DNA of 64,000 nucleotides. Source: Picocystis sp. L7. Taxonomy: Eukaryota; Chlorophyta; Picocystophyceae; Picocystales; Picocystaceae. The position numbers and the translations under genes are program-made. The notes below the pieces were generated by a model. That model did not search any database. It saw nothing but the letters and a program-made list of their open reading frames with translations, and was not told the origin of the DNA. Positions 48,830-58,948 of the stretch are shown here, piece after piece (the first letter of the stretch is position 1; every line of letters starts with the position of its first letter). The DNA lies in assembly GCA_020975725.1 (NCBI GenBank), contig QXJR01000012.1:495001-559000 (forward strand), written 5' to 3'.

Positions 48830-50445
48830 ATGGATGCGTTCGAGGCGGAACAGGAGAGCACCACGCGTCGATACACCAGGTGAGCGCGTACCCACGCCTC
48901 GGCCAAGTCCGTTGGACGCCAATGGAAGACGAGAGACCAATCGCTGACCTCGAAAGCCCACCTGGATCGACCAGAGAGGAACTCCTGCGTTGGAAGGACC
49001 TCGAAGCCAGCGCCGTTGCGCCTTCGGGATTGGACGTAGATCTGCTGGCGTGCAACTGGGAGTGGGAAGGAAGCCAAGAAAGCGTGGAAGGAGACGCGGG
49101 GAAGAGAGCCGAGGAATGGATCAGCCTGCGTCCTGGTGGTGCGCTTGGTGGAACCGGCTTCTTCACCCGTTGGAAGTCCAACACGCCGGCCGAAAACACG
49201 GGAAAAAACGCGGATTCTCATCGAGAACTCCCGATGGGAACAGGTCTGCAAACGTCGGAATCGAAACCATCCTCGAAACGGACCCTTGGCGCAGAAAAAG
49301 GGGACAAATGGACGTCGACGCCACAGCGTGCACCAACGTGGGAGGGGAAGGCCAGGGAACCGCCGTCGGACGAAGGCATGCGATCGAATGTGCAACCGAA
49401 GAGCCCGCTCAGACGCCACCCAGACGCGAAGAAGCACGTCGAAAACAGGATTGACGAAAGCTGGAACGAAAAGAAGACCCATCGAATGCAGGCGGGGTCG
49501 ACCAAGTCTCAAGGGAAAGGGACTCTGTCTTCCGAAACGTACAAAGACAGCACAACGAGAAGAAGCAAAACCAAGGATCCGGGATGGGACGACGTTGAAG
49601 GGGGTGTCGATCTGAGGTCCATATCCAACGAGATTGAACGAGAGAGGCTGTTGCACAGGAAAACGCACCAAGAGAAGAAAGCCTCGGAAAGCGAAGTGAC
49701 AGGAGACAGGGGACCACAGAAGGAAGGTTCGCTGGAAGATTCGTCCGCCTCTTTCTTGTCTCCTCCACCTCAGCAAAGACAACAAGCACAGGCATCCAGG
49801 GAACCCAACCTGTTCTCTGCGTATGAACAGTTCTTCACAACAAGCAGCCCTATGATGCGTTTCTCTGACAAAGCCCAAGAAAGTGAGCAATCCACACTGT
49901 CGGCTTGGCCACAAACTGGCAACCAGCCCAAGGACCTTACTGGCGTGTACCCCGACAACAATGATTCAACTCCCTGCGCAAGGACGGACAGACCTACACG
50001 GACAGCCCCCGATGCACAGGCTCGAAGGTTCACTTCCTTTGATGCATTTGTTGGTGCCACCGACAGTGGCGGCAAACCAATGCCGGGCCTGCCAAAGCAA
50101 GCAAAAACCCTCGAAGAAGTTGAACAGTCTATGGCTGCTTCGGGGACGGGGCCAACGATGAATCAGCATCCTCCACCACCAGCGGCCGGGGTACCGGGCG
50201 ATCCATCTGCAGAGCTCAAAAGTTTGCTGAAGATCCCAGGTGCTGTGGGGTCGACGCGGGGCCCTCCTCCTGGAATGTATCCACCGGGTGGGTTTGGACC
50301 TCCACCGCCATACCCAATGCCCGTGCCTGCGCAGGTTGGGTACATGCCGATGCCCCAATATCCTCCCTATCCGGCTGGCCAGCTCCCGCAAGGCAGGGGC
50401 CGGGTCCTCACTGCAGAAGAGCTCGAGCGCGGGATGGGTCAATAA
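48830..50445 (+). CDS. 4E-T-like eIF4E-binding protein (one intron)
   Basis: A disordered protein of about 506 residues, probably a homolog of the eIF4E transporter 4E-T, which holds mRNA in processing bodies. The canonical 4E-binding motif YTREELL (YxxxxLphi) is at residues 15-21. It is assembled from exon 1 (48830-48879, MDAFEAEQES...) and exon 2 (48975 on), joined over a 95-nt intron. FFTRW near residue 78 resembles the SRW motif of 4E-T. The C terminus is Pro/Met/Gly-rich and ends RVLTAEELERGMGQ, like the short helical motifs in Pat1 and 4E-T. The general type is well supported by the motif and split-exon fit, orthology less so. Confidence 0.75.
48880..48974 (+). other. Intron in the 4E-T-like gene
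   Basis: Donor ACCAG|GTGAGCGCG and acceptor GACCAG|AGAGG. Removal creates the YTREELL motif. 95 nt. Confidence 0.8.
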
Positions 50446-51423
50446 TTTTATCTTACCATTTTTGGTTACTTGGATACATTCTACATCCTCTCCATGCTTT
50501 CCTTCCCCATCCCAAAAAATTGTTGTACACATTGCTCCGACACATGCACGCCCAAGCACTGGGTTGCTTCATGTTCTCCGCCGAAAGCAAAGCTGGCACT
50601 GTGGCCTTGATGCTCCAGTCCCTGCCCTGTTTTCACGAGCAGGTCGACGGATCAATGCTCTGCCTTGTTTGCCTTGGAATCATTCTCGACCCCACCATGG
50701 TTTATAGTCCTCTCATTTGTCTCAAGCGATCCAATTGACCGAATCGACGCCTCCCAAAGGAGGGTTCGGGTCTTGAGATCCTTGACCGGGATGGTCTCCG
50801 GCGACGCGGTACGCAAAGGGTCGTTGAGCAATCACGCGACATGGAAGATCAAAACGGGGGTAGGTTTATGGGTAGGCCTCATAACCTGCATAGGGAATGC
50901 CGATGCCGCCATCGTCCACAAACGAGCATCGGCAATCGTTTATTGGTATGGGTCGGAACCACGGGCCACCAATCTTGCGTTTGATTTGTCATTTCCAAGG
51001 CACAATGTGGCGATCTCAATCGTATGTTGTGCAAAACACCTTTGCATAGATGGATTGGATGCCCGTGCACCAACTATGAGCTTTGAAAACCAACGACATG
51101 CCACGGTTGAGCGGGGTCTGGAACCATGCACCACGAACCTAGCTTCACGCGTTCGTGTTCATCGATGGCTTGTTCCAAGTTCCTTCCCACTCGATGCTAG
51201 TGATCCCCTTGTACCTCCACGGAACTCGGTGGCCTGGACGAGTCCAACGTCCCTGCCCCAGCTTTCCCGGATAAGGCACCGCACCCATCGATACCTCTTT
51301 CTCCGAGACATCGATGGGTGGGGTTCCCTGTTCGATATCTTTCGTCGGTTCGCATCGATACCTTGGGGAACGGGTCTGTCCCGTCCGCCGCCAGTGCTCC
51401 ACGTCGCACATCTCCACGTCGTC
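50446..51423. promoter_or_regulatory. Intergenic region, 4E-T / uS10
   Basis: About 980 nt with no recognisable gene. An 11-bp inverted repeat CACCCATCGAT/ATCGATGGGTG lies at 51282-51320, about 100-140 nt before the uS10 ATG. The left part is AT-richer. Confidence 0.45.
51282..51320 (+). promoter_or_regulatory. Inverted repeat upstream of uS10
   Basis: Perfect 11-bp stem CACCCATCGAT/ATCGATGGGTG with a 17-nt loop, close to the uS10 start. Confidence 0.35.
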
Positions 51424-52144
51424 ATGGCGACGGCACGTGCTGCTGGATCTGCACGCGTGCACGCAGCTGCGGCAGCGGTACGTGAGCTTCAGAACGCACA
51501 CACGGGATCCGGCGGCTCCTGGGGAGCGGAGGGAGGGGAAGCTCGAGCGGACGACGCACGACGGATGGAGCGGAGAGGGTTCGACCACGTCGCCACAGAT
51601 GGACCTGCGCGTCTCTTGCGAACGTCGCACGAGTGGGAAGGCGTGGGAACAACTCCGAAGACGGCGGTCGTGCGCTTCCTGGACGAGACGGGACGGAATC
51701 GAACCTTTCGTGGGAAGGAATGTGGCGCAACTTGGACGCCTTCGTCCGAAAGCGAGTGCCTTGACTGACGCTTCCGTCGTCACACGTCGCGCTGTCGCTT
51801 TCTTTTGTCCTGCTGGTCCTCCTCTTCAGCCTGGGGGGGTCGCACAATCGATTCGCATCAAGCTTCGCGGATACGAAGCCCGCGTCTTGGAAGAGTCGTG
51901 CGAGATGATCCGAGAAGCGGCCACTTCGAGCGCAGCAAGGATGTCTGGACCCGTGCGTCTGCCGACCAGGCGCAAGATCTTCTGCGTGTTGCGTTCGCCA
52001 CACGTGAACAAGGACTCGAGGGAACACTTCGAGATCCGGACTCACCAGAGGCTCATCGACTTGCACAACCCTTCGGCGCAGACCATCGACTCGCTCATGT
52101 CGCTGGACCTTCCCGCCGGCGTGGACATCGAAGTGAAGCTGTAA
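51424..52144 (+). CDS. Bacterial-type ribosomal protein uS10 (organellar; one intron)
   Basis: Small-subunit protein uS10, of bacterial rather than cytosolic type. Exon 1 (51424-51477) encodes a short Ala-rich leader, [18 protein letters not shown]; exon 2 (51830-52144) has [56 protein letters not shown] and ends [13 protein letters not shown]. Spliced length is about 122 residues versus ~103 in bacteria. The intron (51478-51829, 352 nt) has a strong donor GTACGTGAG and acceptor CTTCAG. Red algal plastids usually encode their own rps10, so a mitochondrial protein is likely; the N terminus is compatible. It is convergent with RRP43 (78 nt). Confidence 0.88.
51478..51829 (+). other. Intron in uS10
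   Basis: Donor GCG|GTACGTGAG and acceptor CTCTTCAG, preceded by a pyrimidine-rich tract. 352 nt, phase 0 on both sides. Confidence 0.75.
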
Positions 52145-52185
52145 AGATGTAAATGGACGTCCAGTTTGGTTCGGTTCTCTCCCTC

Positions 52186-52191
52186 TTTATT
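52186..52191 (-). terminator. AATAAA poly(A) signal of RRP43
   Basis: AATAAA on the minus strand 32-37 nt past the RRP43 stop, inside the 78-nt gap to uS10. Confidence 0.55.
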
Positions 52192-52222
52192 GAATCCGCT
52201 GGAAAGGGAAAGGCGGTCGTTC

Positions 52223-53152
52223 TCATGCCCAGTGGAGAGGAGGACGGTCCAGCTCCGCTTCCAGCAACGCGTGGAGCTCGCGGTACCGCCTCCGCGCCGC
52301 CTCGATGCAAGCCAGTACGTCTTCTTCGTCCAATTCGACCGTGCCTCCAGGCACGCGGAAGAAGACCACCTTGCCTGCTTCGTTCAACGCCACCGTCGCC
52401 GAGGATTCCAGCAGCAGCTCTTCTTCGTGCGTGGGATCGAACAGTCGGTGTCCTTGATAGAATCCTACGGTGCTGGAAAGGGCCAGGTCTTTGACCTTCA
52501 ATCGACGTCGCGACGTGTGGAAGCTCCCTTCGCCCACCTCCATGGCGTCCTCGTCCGCTGCGTACGTCACCATGCCTTTGTTCAGGTGGACGGCAGGCAG
52601 TTCGGTGAGCTGCAGTGCGCCCATCGCCGCCAACAGCGCCGCGTCGAACACCGAACCGTCGTCTTCCAGGCAATAGAGGTCCAAGTACGCCACCCAAGCC
52701 GCCTGTCCTTCCACGATGCACATCTGCTGGAGGTCCACCGCATTGCACGCGTTGATGGCGCTCACGACGTCTGCAGCCACGTCCTGCGCTTTGTTCGACG
52801 GTTTTCCAGGCCGTGTTTCGGAGGAGCAAGTGGACGCCATCTCCACGTGGACGACCAGTTTGCCACGGTCTGGAAGCTCCACCTCCGGCACCATCACCTC
52901 CAGCTTGACTCCTGCGAGCACGCTGGTGTTTCCCAGCTTCGAAAGACAAGATCCGTCTGCGTTGGTCACCGCTCTGGCACCAAGGCTGGCTTCCCGCCAC
53001 GTCGTCGTTTCGCGTCCGTCGGGACGCAGTCCACTGTCCAAGAACCGTTGGAAGAACTGCTTGGGATAGATCGTCCGGAAGGCCTCGGCTTCCAACGCTT
53101 CCGGCACCTCCGCCGACGCCAGCACCGTCGCTTCGGCGGCGTTCGTGGCCAT
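52223..53152 (-). CDS. RRP43: Exosome complex component RRP43 (EXOSC8-like)
   Basis: A subunit of the RNA exosome ring with an RNase PH fold. 309 residues. LDSGLRPDGRETTTWREASLG matches the first strands and the RPDGR block, KLGNTSVLAGVKLEV the core, and CSSETRPGKPSNKAQ the ring subunit's Rxx loop. There are no phosphorolytic residues, as expected for a eukaryotic structural subunit. Between RRP43 and RRP42/45, the N-terminal YPKQFFQRFL and CSSx pattern favour RRP43. The start was set at MATNAAEA; the frame continues upstream through a His-rich run. It is convergent with uS10 (78 nt). Confidence 0.88.
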   Translation of the reverse strand: MATNAAEATVLASAEVPEALEAEAFRTIYPKQFFQRFLDSGLRPDGRETTTWREASLGARAVTNADGSCLSKLGNTSVLAGVKLEVMVPEVELPDRGKLVVHVEMASTCSSETRPGKPSNKAQDVAADVVSAINACNAVDLQQMCIVEGQAAWVAYLDLYCLEDDGSVFDAALLAAMGALQLTELPAVHLNKGMVTYAADEDAMEVGEGSFHTSRRRLKVKDLALSSTVGFYQGHRLFDPTHEEELLLESSATVALNEAGKVVFFRVPGGTVELDEEDVLACIEAARRRYRELHALLEAELDRPPLHWA

Positions 53153-54067
53153 GGCGTCGCGACCTTCCCTTTCCTTTCCTCGCAGGAACACGGGTGTTTC
53201 GAAAAGGGACAGACCCGAAACCCCTCCCATGGAAAGAGGAGGCTTGACCCGAAACCGCTCCGATGGATCGAAGGGACAGAAGGAGAGAAGGTCGGGTAGG
53301 AGGAGGGCATCCTGGTGGTGGTGGTGGTGCTGCTGGGGAACGATGGCGCCTTCGTTTGCATGCACGAACGCGACGGAGAGCAGCACGAGTGCTTCGTTCG
53401 TGGGATGAGACATGCGCGTGGGGGAGGACGAGTGGAGCCGAGCCCTCTCGTCGGAGGATTTCCTCGACCATTTCGCATTGGACAGGCTGGTGTCACGTCC
53501 TCTGCACCCATCCACGGACCCATGTGTACGGTCTCTCTTCGCTCTCCACCACCACCAACCGCGCTTCCTCGTGCCATGCACACCACCAGCATTCGCGTGT
53601 GGACGAGCCCCTCCCTTTCGACGGACGACGCTCTTCCCTGGTGCTGTTGTAATCCATCCCCCTCCCGCCCCATACAACGGTCGGCCACCTTGTATCCCCC
53701 CGGGTGGATCCTTCCAAGGGACGCCTACGACGTCCCCCAGGACTCGTGCTGTGAAAGAACAATCCTGGAGGAATCCCTGGACAATCCTCCACAAAGCTTA
53801 CATAAGGTTGCATGAGGATCTATACGTTGTAGCTCATTGACCACACCGGCTGCGACGTCCCCTAGGACCGCCCTCCCGAGACTTCCTCGTCCGAAAGGAC
53901 AGCTCTCTCCTTTCGATCGGCAATTTTGTTTCCAATCGTTCGGAAGGCATCCCTCGGGTCTCCTTCCACCGGATGCGTCGAGGCGTCCTTCCCCGTCCCC
54001 ACGTCCTCTGCGGTACAGGAAAGACATCCCGCCCACGTGGGTGGGTCCCACACACGTCTGCACGTGC
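53153..54067. promoter_or_regulatory. Divergent promoter, RRP43 / multi-TM gene
   Basis: About 915 nt between divergent starts. It is GC-rich. A (GGT)n run at about 53311-53327 reads as His codons in the RRP43 frame. A GTCC-GAAA-GGAC hairpin lies at about 53886-53897. No gene recognised. Confidence 0.45.
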
Positions 54068-55915
54068 ATGGAACGTGCGAGCGCACCTCCTTCGCGTCCA
54101 ATTATGGCGGACTTGGAGCGCGTAAAACGCGCCTACGAAGCCACCACGTCCGCCCAGGAATACGAACTGCAGGGACTGAGCATCGGGTGCGTGTCGGAAA
54201 GGCAGGAACGCGCGCTTCCACGTGTCGAAGTCGCGGAATGGGAGTCGCTGACGCGAACGTGCAGCGTGTGGAGGTCCTGGCAGCACGAGAGGCTGCATCT
54301 CTACGTGGACGCGGATTCGGAGAGGTTTTTGTACGTGGCGCACCTCCACGAGACACCCAACATGTTCGAGAAAAAAGGAGTTCTGTGGAAGAAAGTCTTT
54401 GGAAGAGATCCTGCTTCGCCGTTCCGGGACCAAGGAGGACGCGTGGCATACCGCGTCATCGCCTTCGAAGTGCCGTGGCGAGACGTCACAGGAATGGATT
54501 ACACCAACCCGCTATGTTTCGACGGAAGGCTCGTCTTTGAATGCGTGCGATTGGTCAAGAGAGAGTTCCAGAACCTGGAACAATTCCACCAGTACTATGG
54601 ACTGAACCAGACCATCCATGGGAAGGAAGGCAGAAGAGACATGAACGATCGAATCGGATTCCGAACGCCCGAAAGAGAAGTGCGTGAAGATCGAGATGAA
54701 TGGCAGAACCTTCCACCCGTGCAGTGCCGGCCGGAGAGAGAGACCAGTCCTGCCCTGGCAGTGCATGAACAAGTGTACTATTCCAAGACAATCGCGGTCA
54801 CCTTTGATTCTCCGTTCCTTCCCATTGGATTGAAAAAGGTCGTGCAAAACGATGCAAGATTGCTGCGTTTTTGTGAATCTGGGATCCCTGCGTGGGCCAT
54901 TTTCCTTCCGCTGTATGGGCTCTACTACAGACCTTGGATGAGAACGACTGCCAAGATCCTTTTTATGGCCGTATCGACCGTATCCATGGTGTTGGGGTTC
55001 TATGATCTATACAAGAACATTCCTGGCTTACGAAATGCACTCAGCGTGTACATCAAACCTCTCACTGACTGGTTAGAACTTCATGCGAGCTTGCGTCTTT
55101 CAATGCTTCTGACTTATCTTGCTGCCAAATCGCATTTGTTCCAATGGTTCTTCCTCAAGCTTTCTGCTGTGACCCGTGTCCTGCAACCTTTGGTGAGATA
55201 TATCCTAGCGCCTTTCCAAGGTGTGGGACGAGTTGCGTTTCGCGTTCTCCGGGACGGTCTGAGTTTCTTCGTGTTCTGGTTGCAGCACCTTGGTTCTTTC
55301 CTTGGGGCAGTACTGAACCCTATCTTCAACCTTTTGTACGCTAGTGTTACCCTAGTGGTAACTATTTTTGGTGGAATCATTGGTCCTGTCCTTAGAGTTT
55401 GCAGAGCTTTAGTGGCCATTCCCCTTTTTTGGCTCGGCGACCTTTGGGCAGTGGTGGCACAAGTCCTGCAGATTCTATTGGCAAACATACAAGGGGTCTT
55501 GCTTTCTACCGCCCAAGCATCCAGGTCAATTTTGTCAGTGGTGCACACCTTCAAGCGTCCGGTTACTGCTACGTCTGCAGTGATGCCTTCTTCTACACAC
55601 TGGAACCTATTAAAAGAGCCTTCAATGAAGGTCATGAATGCATTTCGGAGCATTTTGAACTTTTTGGTACACATTGCAATGGTCTTGAACAAACATAGGC
55701 TAACGCTTGGCATCATCATCGCAGAGAAGTTAGGAAGTTTCAGGGAGAGAAAGTCATTGGCAATAACAAACACAAACACAGCACTGAACAGCCTTGCAGA
55801 AACAGCCGGTAAAGCCATGCAAGGACTGTCCCCAACCTCAAAGAACGGCAAGAGGAATGTTGCTTTTCAAGAGAATTTTCCGTCTACTGCTGAAGAAGGC
55901 AAGAAAGAGAAATAA
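54068..55915 (+). CDS. Unrecognised multi-span membrane protein
   Basis: A 615-residue protein I cannot assign. The first ~265 residues are soluble, with RVKRAYEATTSAQEYELQGL, WRSWQHERLHLYVDAD and GRVAYRVIAFEVPWRDVTGM. From about residue 270 hydrophobic segments follow: GIPAWAIFLPLYGLYY, ILFMAVSTVSMVLGFYDLY, then several amphipathic or hydrophobic helices to about 540, and a polar Lys-rich tail. The start could also be the Met at 54104 (MADLERV). Similar proteins of unknown function occur in plants and algae, as far as I recall. Its stop is 36 nt from that of EFL1. Confidence 0.7.
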   Translation: MERASAPPSRPIMADLERVKRAYEATTSAQEYELQGLSIGCVSERQERALPRVEVAEWESLTRTCSVWRSWQHERLHLYVDADSERFLYVAHLHETPNMFEKKGVLWKKVFGRDPASPFRDQGGRVAYRVIAFEVPWRDVTGMDYTNPLCFDGRLVFECVRLVKREFQNLEQFHQYYGLNQTIHGKEGRRDMNDRIGFRTPEREVREDRDEWQNLPPVQCRPERETSPALAVHEQVYYSKTIAVTFDSPFLPIGLKKVVQNDARLLRFCESGIPAWAIFLPLYGLYYRPWMRTTAKILFMAVSTVSMVLGFYDLYKNIPGLRNALSVYIKPLTDWLELHASLRLSMLLTYLAAKSHLFQWFFLKLSAVTRVLQPLVRYILAPFQGVGRVAFRVLRDGLSFFVFWLQHLGSFLGAVLNPIFNLLYASVTLVVTIFGGIIGPVLRVCRALVAIPLFWLGDLWAVVAQVLQILLANIQGVLLSTAQASRSILSVVHTFKRPVTATSAVMPSSTHWNLLKEPSMKVMNAFRSILNFLVHIAMVLNKHRLTLGIIIAEKLGSFRERKSLAITNTNTALNSLAETAGKAMQGLSPTSKNGKRNVAFQENFPSTAEEGKKEK

Positions 55916-55927
55916 TCAAGAATTATG

Positions 55928-55933
55928 TTTATT
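55928..55933 (-). terminator. AATAAA poly(A) signal of EFL1
   Basis: AATAAA on the minus strand 19-24 nt past the EFL1 stop, in the 36-nt gap to the multi-TM gene, so the two 3' UTRs probably overlap. Confidence 0.55.
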
Positions 55934-55951
55934 TGTATCAACCTCCATTGG

Positions 55952-58948
55952 TCACACTTTCCGTGCAAGCGTTCGTTGTTTTGTGGCAGACTCCACTACC
56001 TTCTCTTCCACCGGCAATCCTTTGCGTCTCCTGACACTGTTGATCATTTTCTTGGCAATATTCGGTGCTCCGATGCCTTCACCTGCTTCTCCAAATTCCT
56101 CACGTTCTTCTTCTGTTTGGGGTTTGAAAAATGGGTCAACGGGGAGGCGTTCCCAGTGGCTCAAGAGGAGCTGTGCACTGGCCGCTCCGCTTGTCTTGCG
56201 GCGCAGCTCGGTTGCTAGACCAACCGAGTCCGCAATAGGCAAGTAGGCATGAATTGTAAAAAAGTCCGAACCCTCTCGCATCTCCTCTCGGATCACCTTG
56301 GCCCTGCGCCGGCCAAGCACCGCGTATACTCCACCAAGGGCCTCAGAAGATGTAGCAACTTCGCACAAAAACATTGCTTCAACCAACCTTGGCCCAGCAG
56401 CCATCATGGCCTTGGAGCAGGCCAAGCGCGATGCAGCCAACACCTGGCCCGAAAAGGGCCCATACTGCTCTTCGCCGAGGTCTGCTTCCGCATCATCCTT
56501 GTGGCCATGCATCTCTACCAAGACATCAAAGGCAACACCCCAAAGCGGTTCCTCGCAAAGAGGACCTGCAGCAGTGATTGCTTGAAACCCTGCGGTCACC
56601 CCTGATTCAATCATTGCTTCAAGTATACCTTCTGCAGGCTCATCTGGGCTTGATTTGTTAGCCGGTGGAGCATTTTGCGGATCAGTAGGAGCAAAACCAA
56701 GTGAACTTGCAACTGTAGGTCGACCAAGGCCCATGCCTCCAGAGCTGGCAAGTAAAATGTTGGGACCCATCCATTGTGGACCCAGGCACCACGCACGTTG
56801 TATGAGTTGCCTAGCATGATTTTCCTGTTCCAGCACGCTAGAGATCTTGTTGCGCAATAAATCCAAGCCATCTGCACAAAGTGTTTCATTAACGAAGACA
56901 TCCCGCAAGGTGGAAGCGGCCTCCTCCAGTACTTTGGCGAGAGCGGATGGCAATGGCAACGCCCTTGCCTTAATTGTGCAAAGCCCATTCGGGGTTTTTT
57001 GCTCAACCCAGGCATCGGGCATCGGCTTGCTTGCGTGCTGAAGCTGCACCCCTTCCACTCGACCCATCACGGATTCGCGAAACATAATGAGAGGAGGGGA
57101 AATTGCCAATTCTATGCACGCAAAAGAATCTCTCAAGTCTTTCAAGCACCTCTCAAGATGCACTTCACCAGCTGTACCAATCACGTGTTCCCCTGATTCT
57201 TCAACAGAAATTTCAACAAATGGGTCCGACATGTTCAGCAATTGTAGCCCTCTCAACAGTATGGGCAGCTCTGCTGCTTTCATGGGTTCAACGGCAACCT
57301 TTAGGATCGGGGAAGTTTGGAACTTCATCTGAAGGAAAGGTTCACAGTGTAGGGATGTGGACAAAGTAGCACTTTTCAAGATAGTGTCTCCCAACCCTGC
57401 AATAGCAACAACGTGACCAGCAGGAACAGAATCAAGTCTCTCAAGCCCTCGACCCATCATGAGAAATAAGGCTTTGGCAGTAACCTGCAAACCTCCTCCA
57501 TCTACGCCCTTGTCTCCCCCCTTTGGAATGTGGTAGAGACTTTGACCCTCCTTCAGCAACCCACAAAAGACTCGCCCAAACGCAATGAAAGACTCCCCCG
57601 TGGAGGCATCATCTGGCCACAAGCTTTCTCCTTCTTTTCGAGGAAGGCTAGAGGTAGGAACCGCCACCATCTTGGATATGTAAACCACCACTTCACTCTC
57701 GTGGTCCCCCAGGCAGTGGGCAATTGCATGCCTGATTTCTTCCTTCTTGATCAGTATGGGATCCCCGTCCGCTTTCAAACGGCTTGATGGATATATTTTT
57801 TCCACACGTAGCGGTGCCGCCTCAACAGGGCTGGGCAAATGTTCAACAACCATGTCCATTACTGCTGGTGCCAATGGTAACCACGCACGGAGGAACGCCT
57901 GCAGGGACAGTCTCATATTCCCTTGTTTGAGATCCTTGTCGGGTACTTGTAGTTGCAGCGATCCCGACATCTTCTGAAGGAGTGAAGTGCACTGTGTTGA
58001 ATCTTTGGTTGGATTTTTGTTGGTGATCCCCTCGACCTGCATTGCGGTACTGTAGGCCTGCCAGAGCGGTTCCAGCGCAAATTGTACAAAGATCGGCCTC
58101 GCACCCGGGCTGTTGGGTTTCTTCTTCGTGATTTTCTGCAACTTGGGCGAATAATAGTGATTCCCCCACATGGCTTTATTGAGCTGTTTTTCACTGCACC
58201 CGATTTTCTTCGCATAGGTCTTCGCAAAGTCCCTGGTTCGGAAGGCCCATCCATCCAAGGCGGATGCGAAGGCGACGTTTCCAGACTCGGGCAAGAACGC
58301 AAGCTCTTCCGAATCCACTGGTGTCGATTCTATCGTCTCTTGGGACGTTTCTGAAGCCTCTGCATGCGCCAGAATCGCCTCTGCTTCGGAGAAATGCCTT
58401 TCGGAATCGAATCCAGAGACGATGTTGTTGACTTGTGAGATGACCCTTTGAATCCGCTCGTAGGCTTCCATGGGTGTGAGTTTGATTTCTTCTACGAGTC
58501 TGTCGATCTTGTTGATCACCAGGCAGCATTTCAACCCTTCTTCCCACGCTTGCCGCAGCACCGCGTGTGTCTGGATGCACACGCCTTCGCAGACGTCCAC
58601 CAGCACCACAGCGCCGTCGCTGATCCGTGCCGCCGTAGACACCTCGCAGCAGAAGTCCACGTGCCCAGGCGAATCCACCAGGTTCACCAGCGCCCTCTCT
58701 TCTGGTCCATCGCTCGACGCTTCGCTTGGTGCGTGCAAGAGCGCGATGGCGGTGGACTTCATGGTGATGCCACGCTGCTGTTCGTCGTCCCGGCTGTCCA
58801 AGTACCGCAGTTTTCCCGCCATCCTCGGATGGATGATGCCGTTGCTGGCGATCAGGCTGTCCGTGAGCGTCGTTTTGCCGTGATCCACGTGCGCTAAGAC
58901 GCATACGTTGCGCACGCGACATGGCGCACGCGGAAGACGACGCGCCAT
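55952..58948 (-). CDS. EFL1: Elongation factor-like GTPase 1 (EFL1/Ria1)
   Basis: A cytoplasmic translational GTPase related to EF2 that works with SBDS to release eIF6 from 60S subunits. It is 998 residues, longer than EF2 (~845), as expected. G1 is AHVDHGKTTLTDSLIA, G2 RGITMKS, G3 DSPGHVDFCCEV, G4 NKIDRL. The insertion in the GTPase region and the C-terminal block DFFTIHAYLPIADSVGLATE are diagnostic. The diphthamide site of EF2 is absent. The start is the first ATG of the frame. It is convergent with the multi-TM gene (36 nt). Confidence 0.96.
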   Translation of the reverse strand: MARRLPRAPCRVRNVCVLAHVDHGKTTLTDSLIASNGIIHPRMAGKLRYLDSRDDEQQRGITMKSTAIALLHAPSEASSDGPEERALVNLVDSPGHVDFCCEVSTAARISDGAVVLVDVCEGVCIQTHAVLRQAWEEGLKCCLVINKIDRLVEEIKLTPMEAYERIQRVISQVNNIVSGFDSERHFSEAEAILAHAEASETSQETIESTPVDSEELAFLPESGNVAFASALDGWAFRTRDFAKTYAKKIGCSEKQLNKAMWGNHYYSPKLQKITKKKPNSPGARPIFVQFALEPLWQAYSTAMQVEGITNKNPTKDSTQCTSLLQKMSGSLQLQVPDKDLKQGNMRLSLQAFLRAWLPLAPAVMDMVVEHLPSPVEAAPLRVEKIYPSSRLKADGDPILIKKEEIRHAIAHCLGDHESEVVVYISKMVAVPTSSLPRKEGESLWPDDASTGESFIAFGRVFCGLLKEGQSLYHIPKGGDKGVDGGGLQVTAKALFLMMGRGLERLDSVPAGHVVAIAGLGDTILKSATLSTSLHCEPFLQMKFQTSPILKVAVEPMKAAELPILLRGLQLLNMSDPFVEISVEESGEHVIGTAGEVHLERCLKDLRDSFACIELAISPPLIMFRESVMGRVEGVQLQHASKPMPDAWVEQKTPNGLCTIKARALPLPSALAKVLEEAASTLRDVFVNETLCADGLDLLRNKISSVLEQENHARQLIQRAWCLGPQWMGPNILLASSGGMGLGRPTVASSLGFAPTDPQNAPPANKSSPDEPAEGILEAMIESGVTAGFQAITAAGPLCEEPLWGVAFDVLVEMHGHKDDAEADLGEEQYGPFSGQVLAASRLACSKAMMAAGPRLVEAMFLCEVATSSEALGGVYAVLGRRRAKVIREEMREGSDFFTIHAYLPIADSVGLATELRRKTSGAASAQLLLSHWERLPVDPFFKPQTEEEREEFGEAGEGIGAPNIAKKMINSVRRRKGLPVEEKVVESATKQRTLARKV

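Noticed and set aside
52223-53152. RRP45 or RRP42 as identity of the exosome subunit
   Set aside because: The N-terminal block and CSS segment agree better with RRP43, although the call rests on memory of the families.
53311-53327. (GGT)n run as a coding His tract of RRP43
   Set aside because: It lies upstream of the conserved start and is probably 5' UTR, since homology begins after MATNAAEA.
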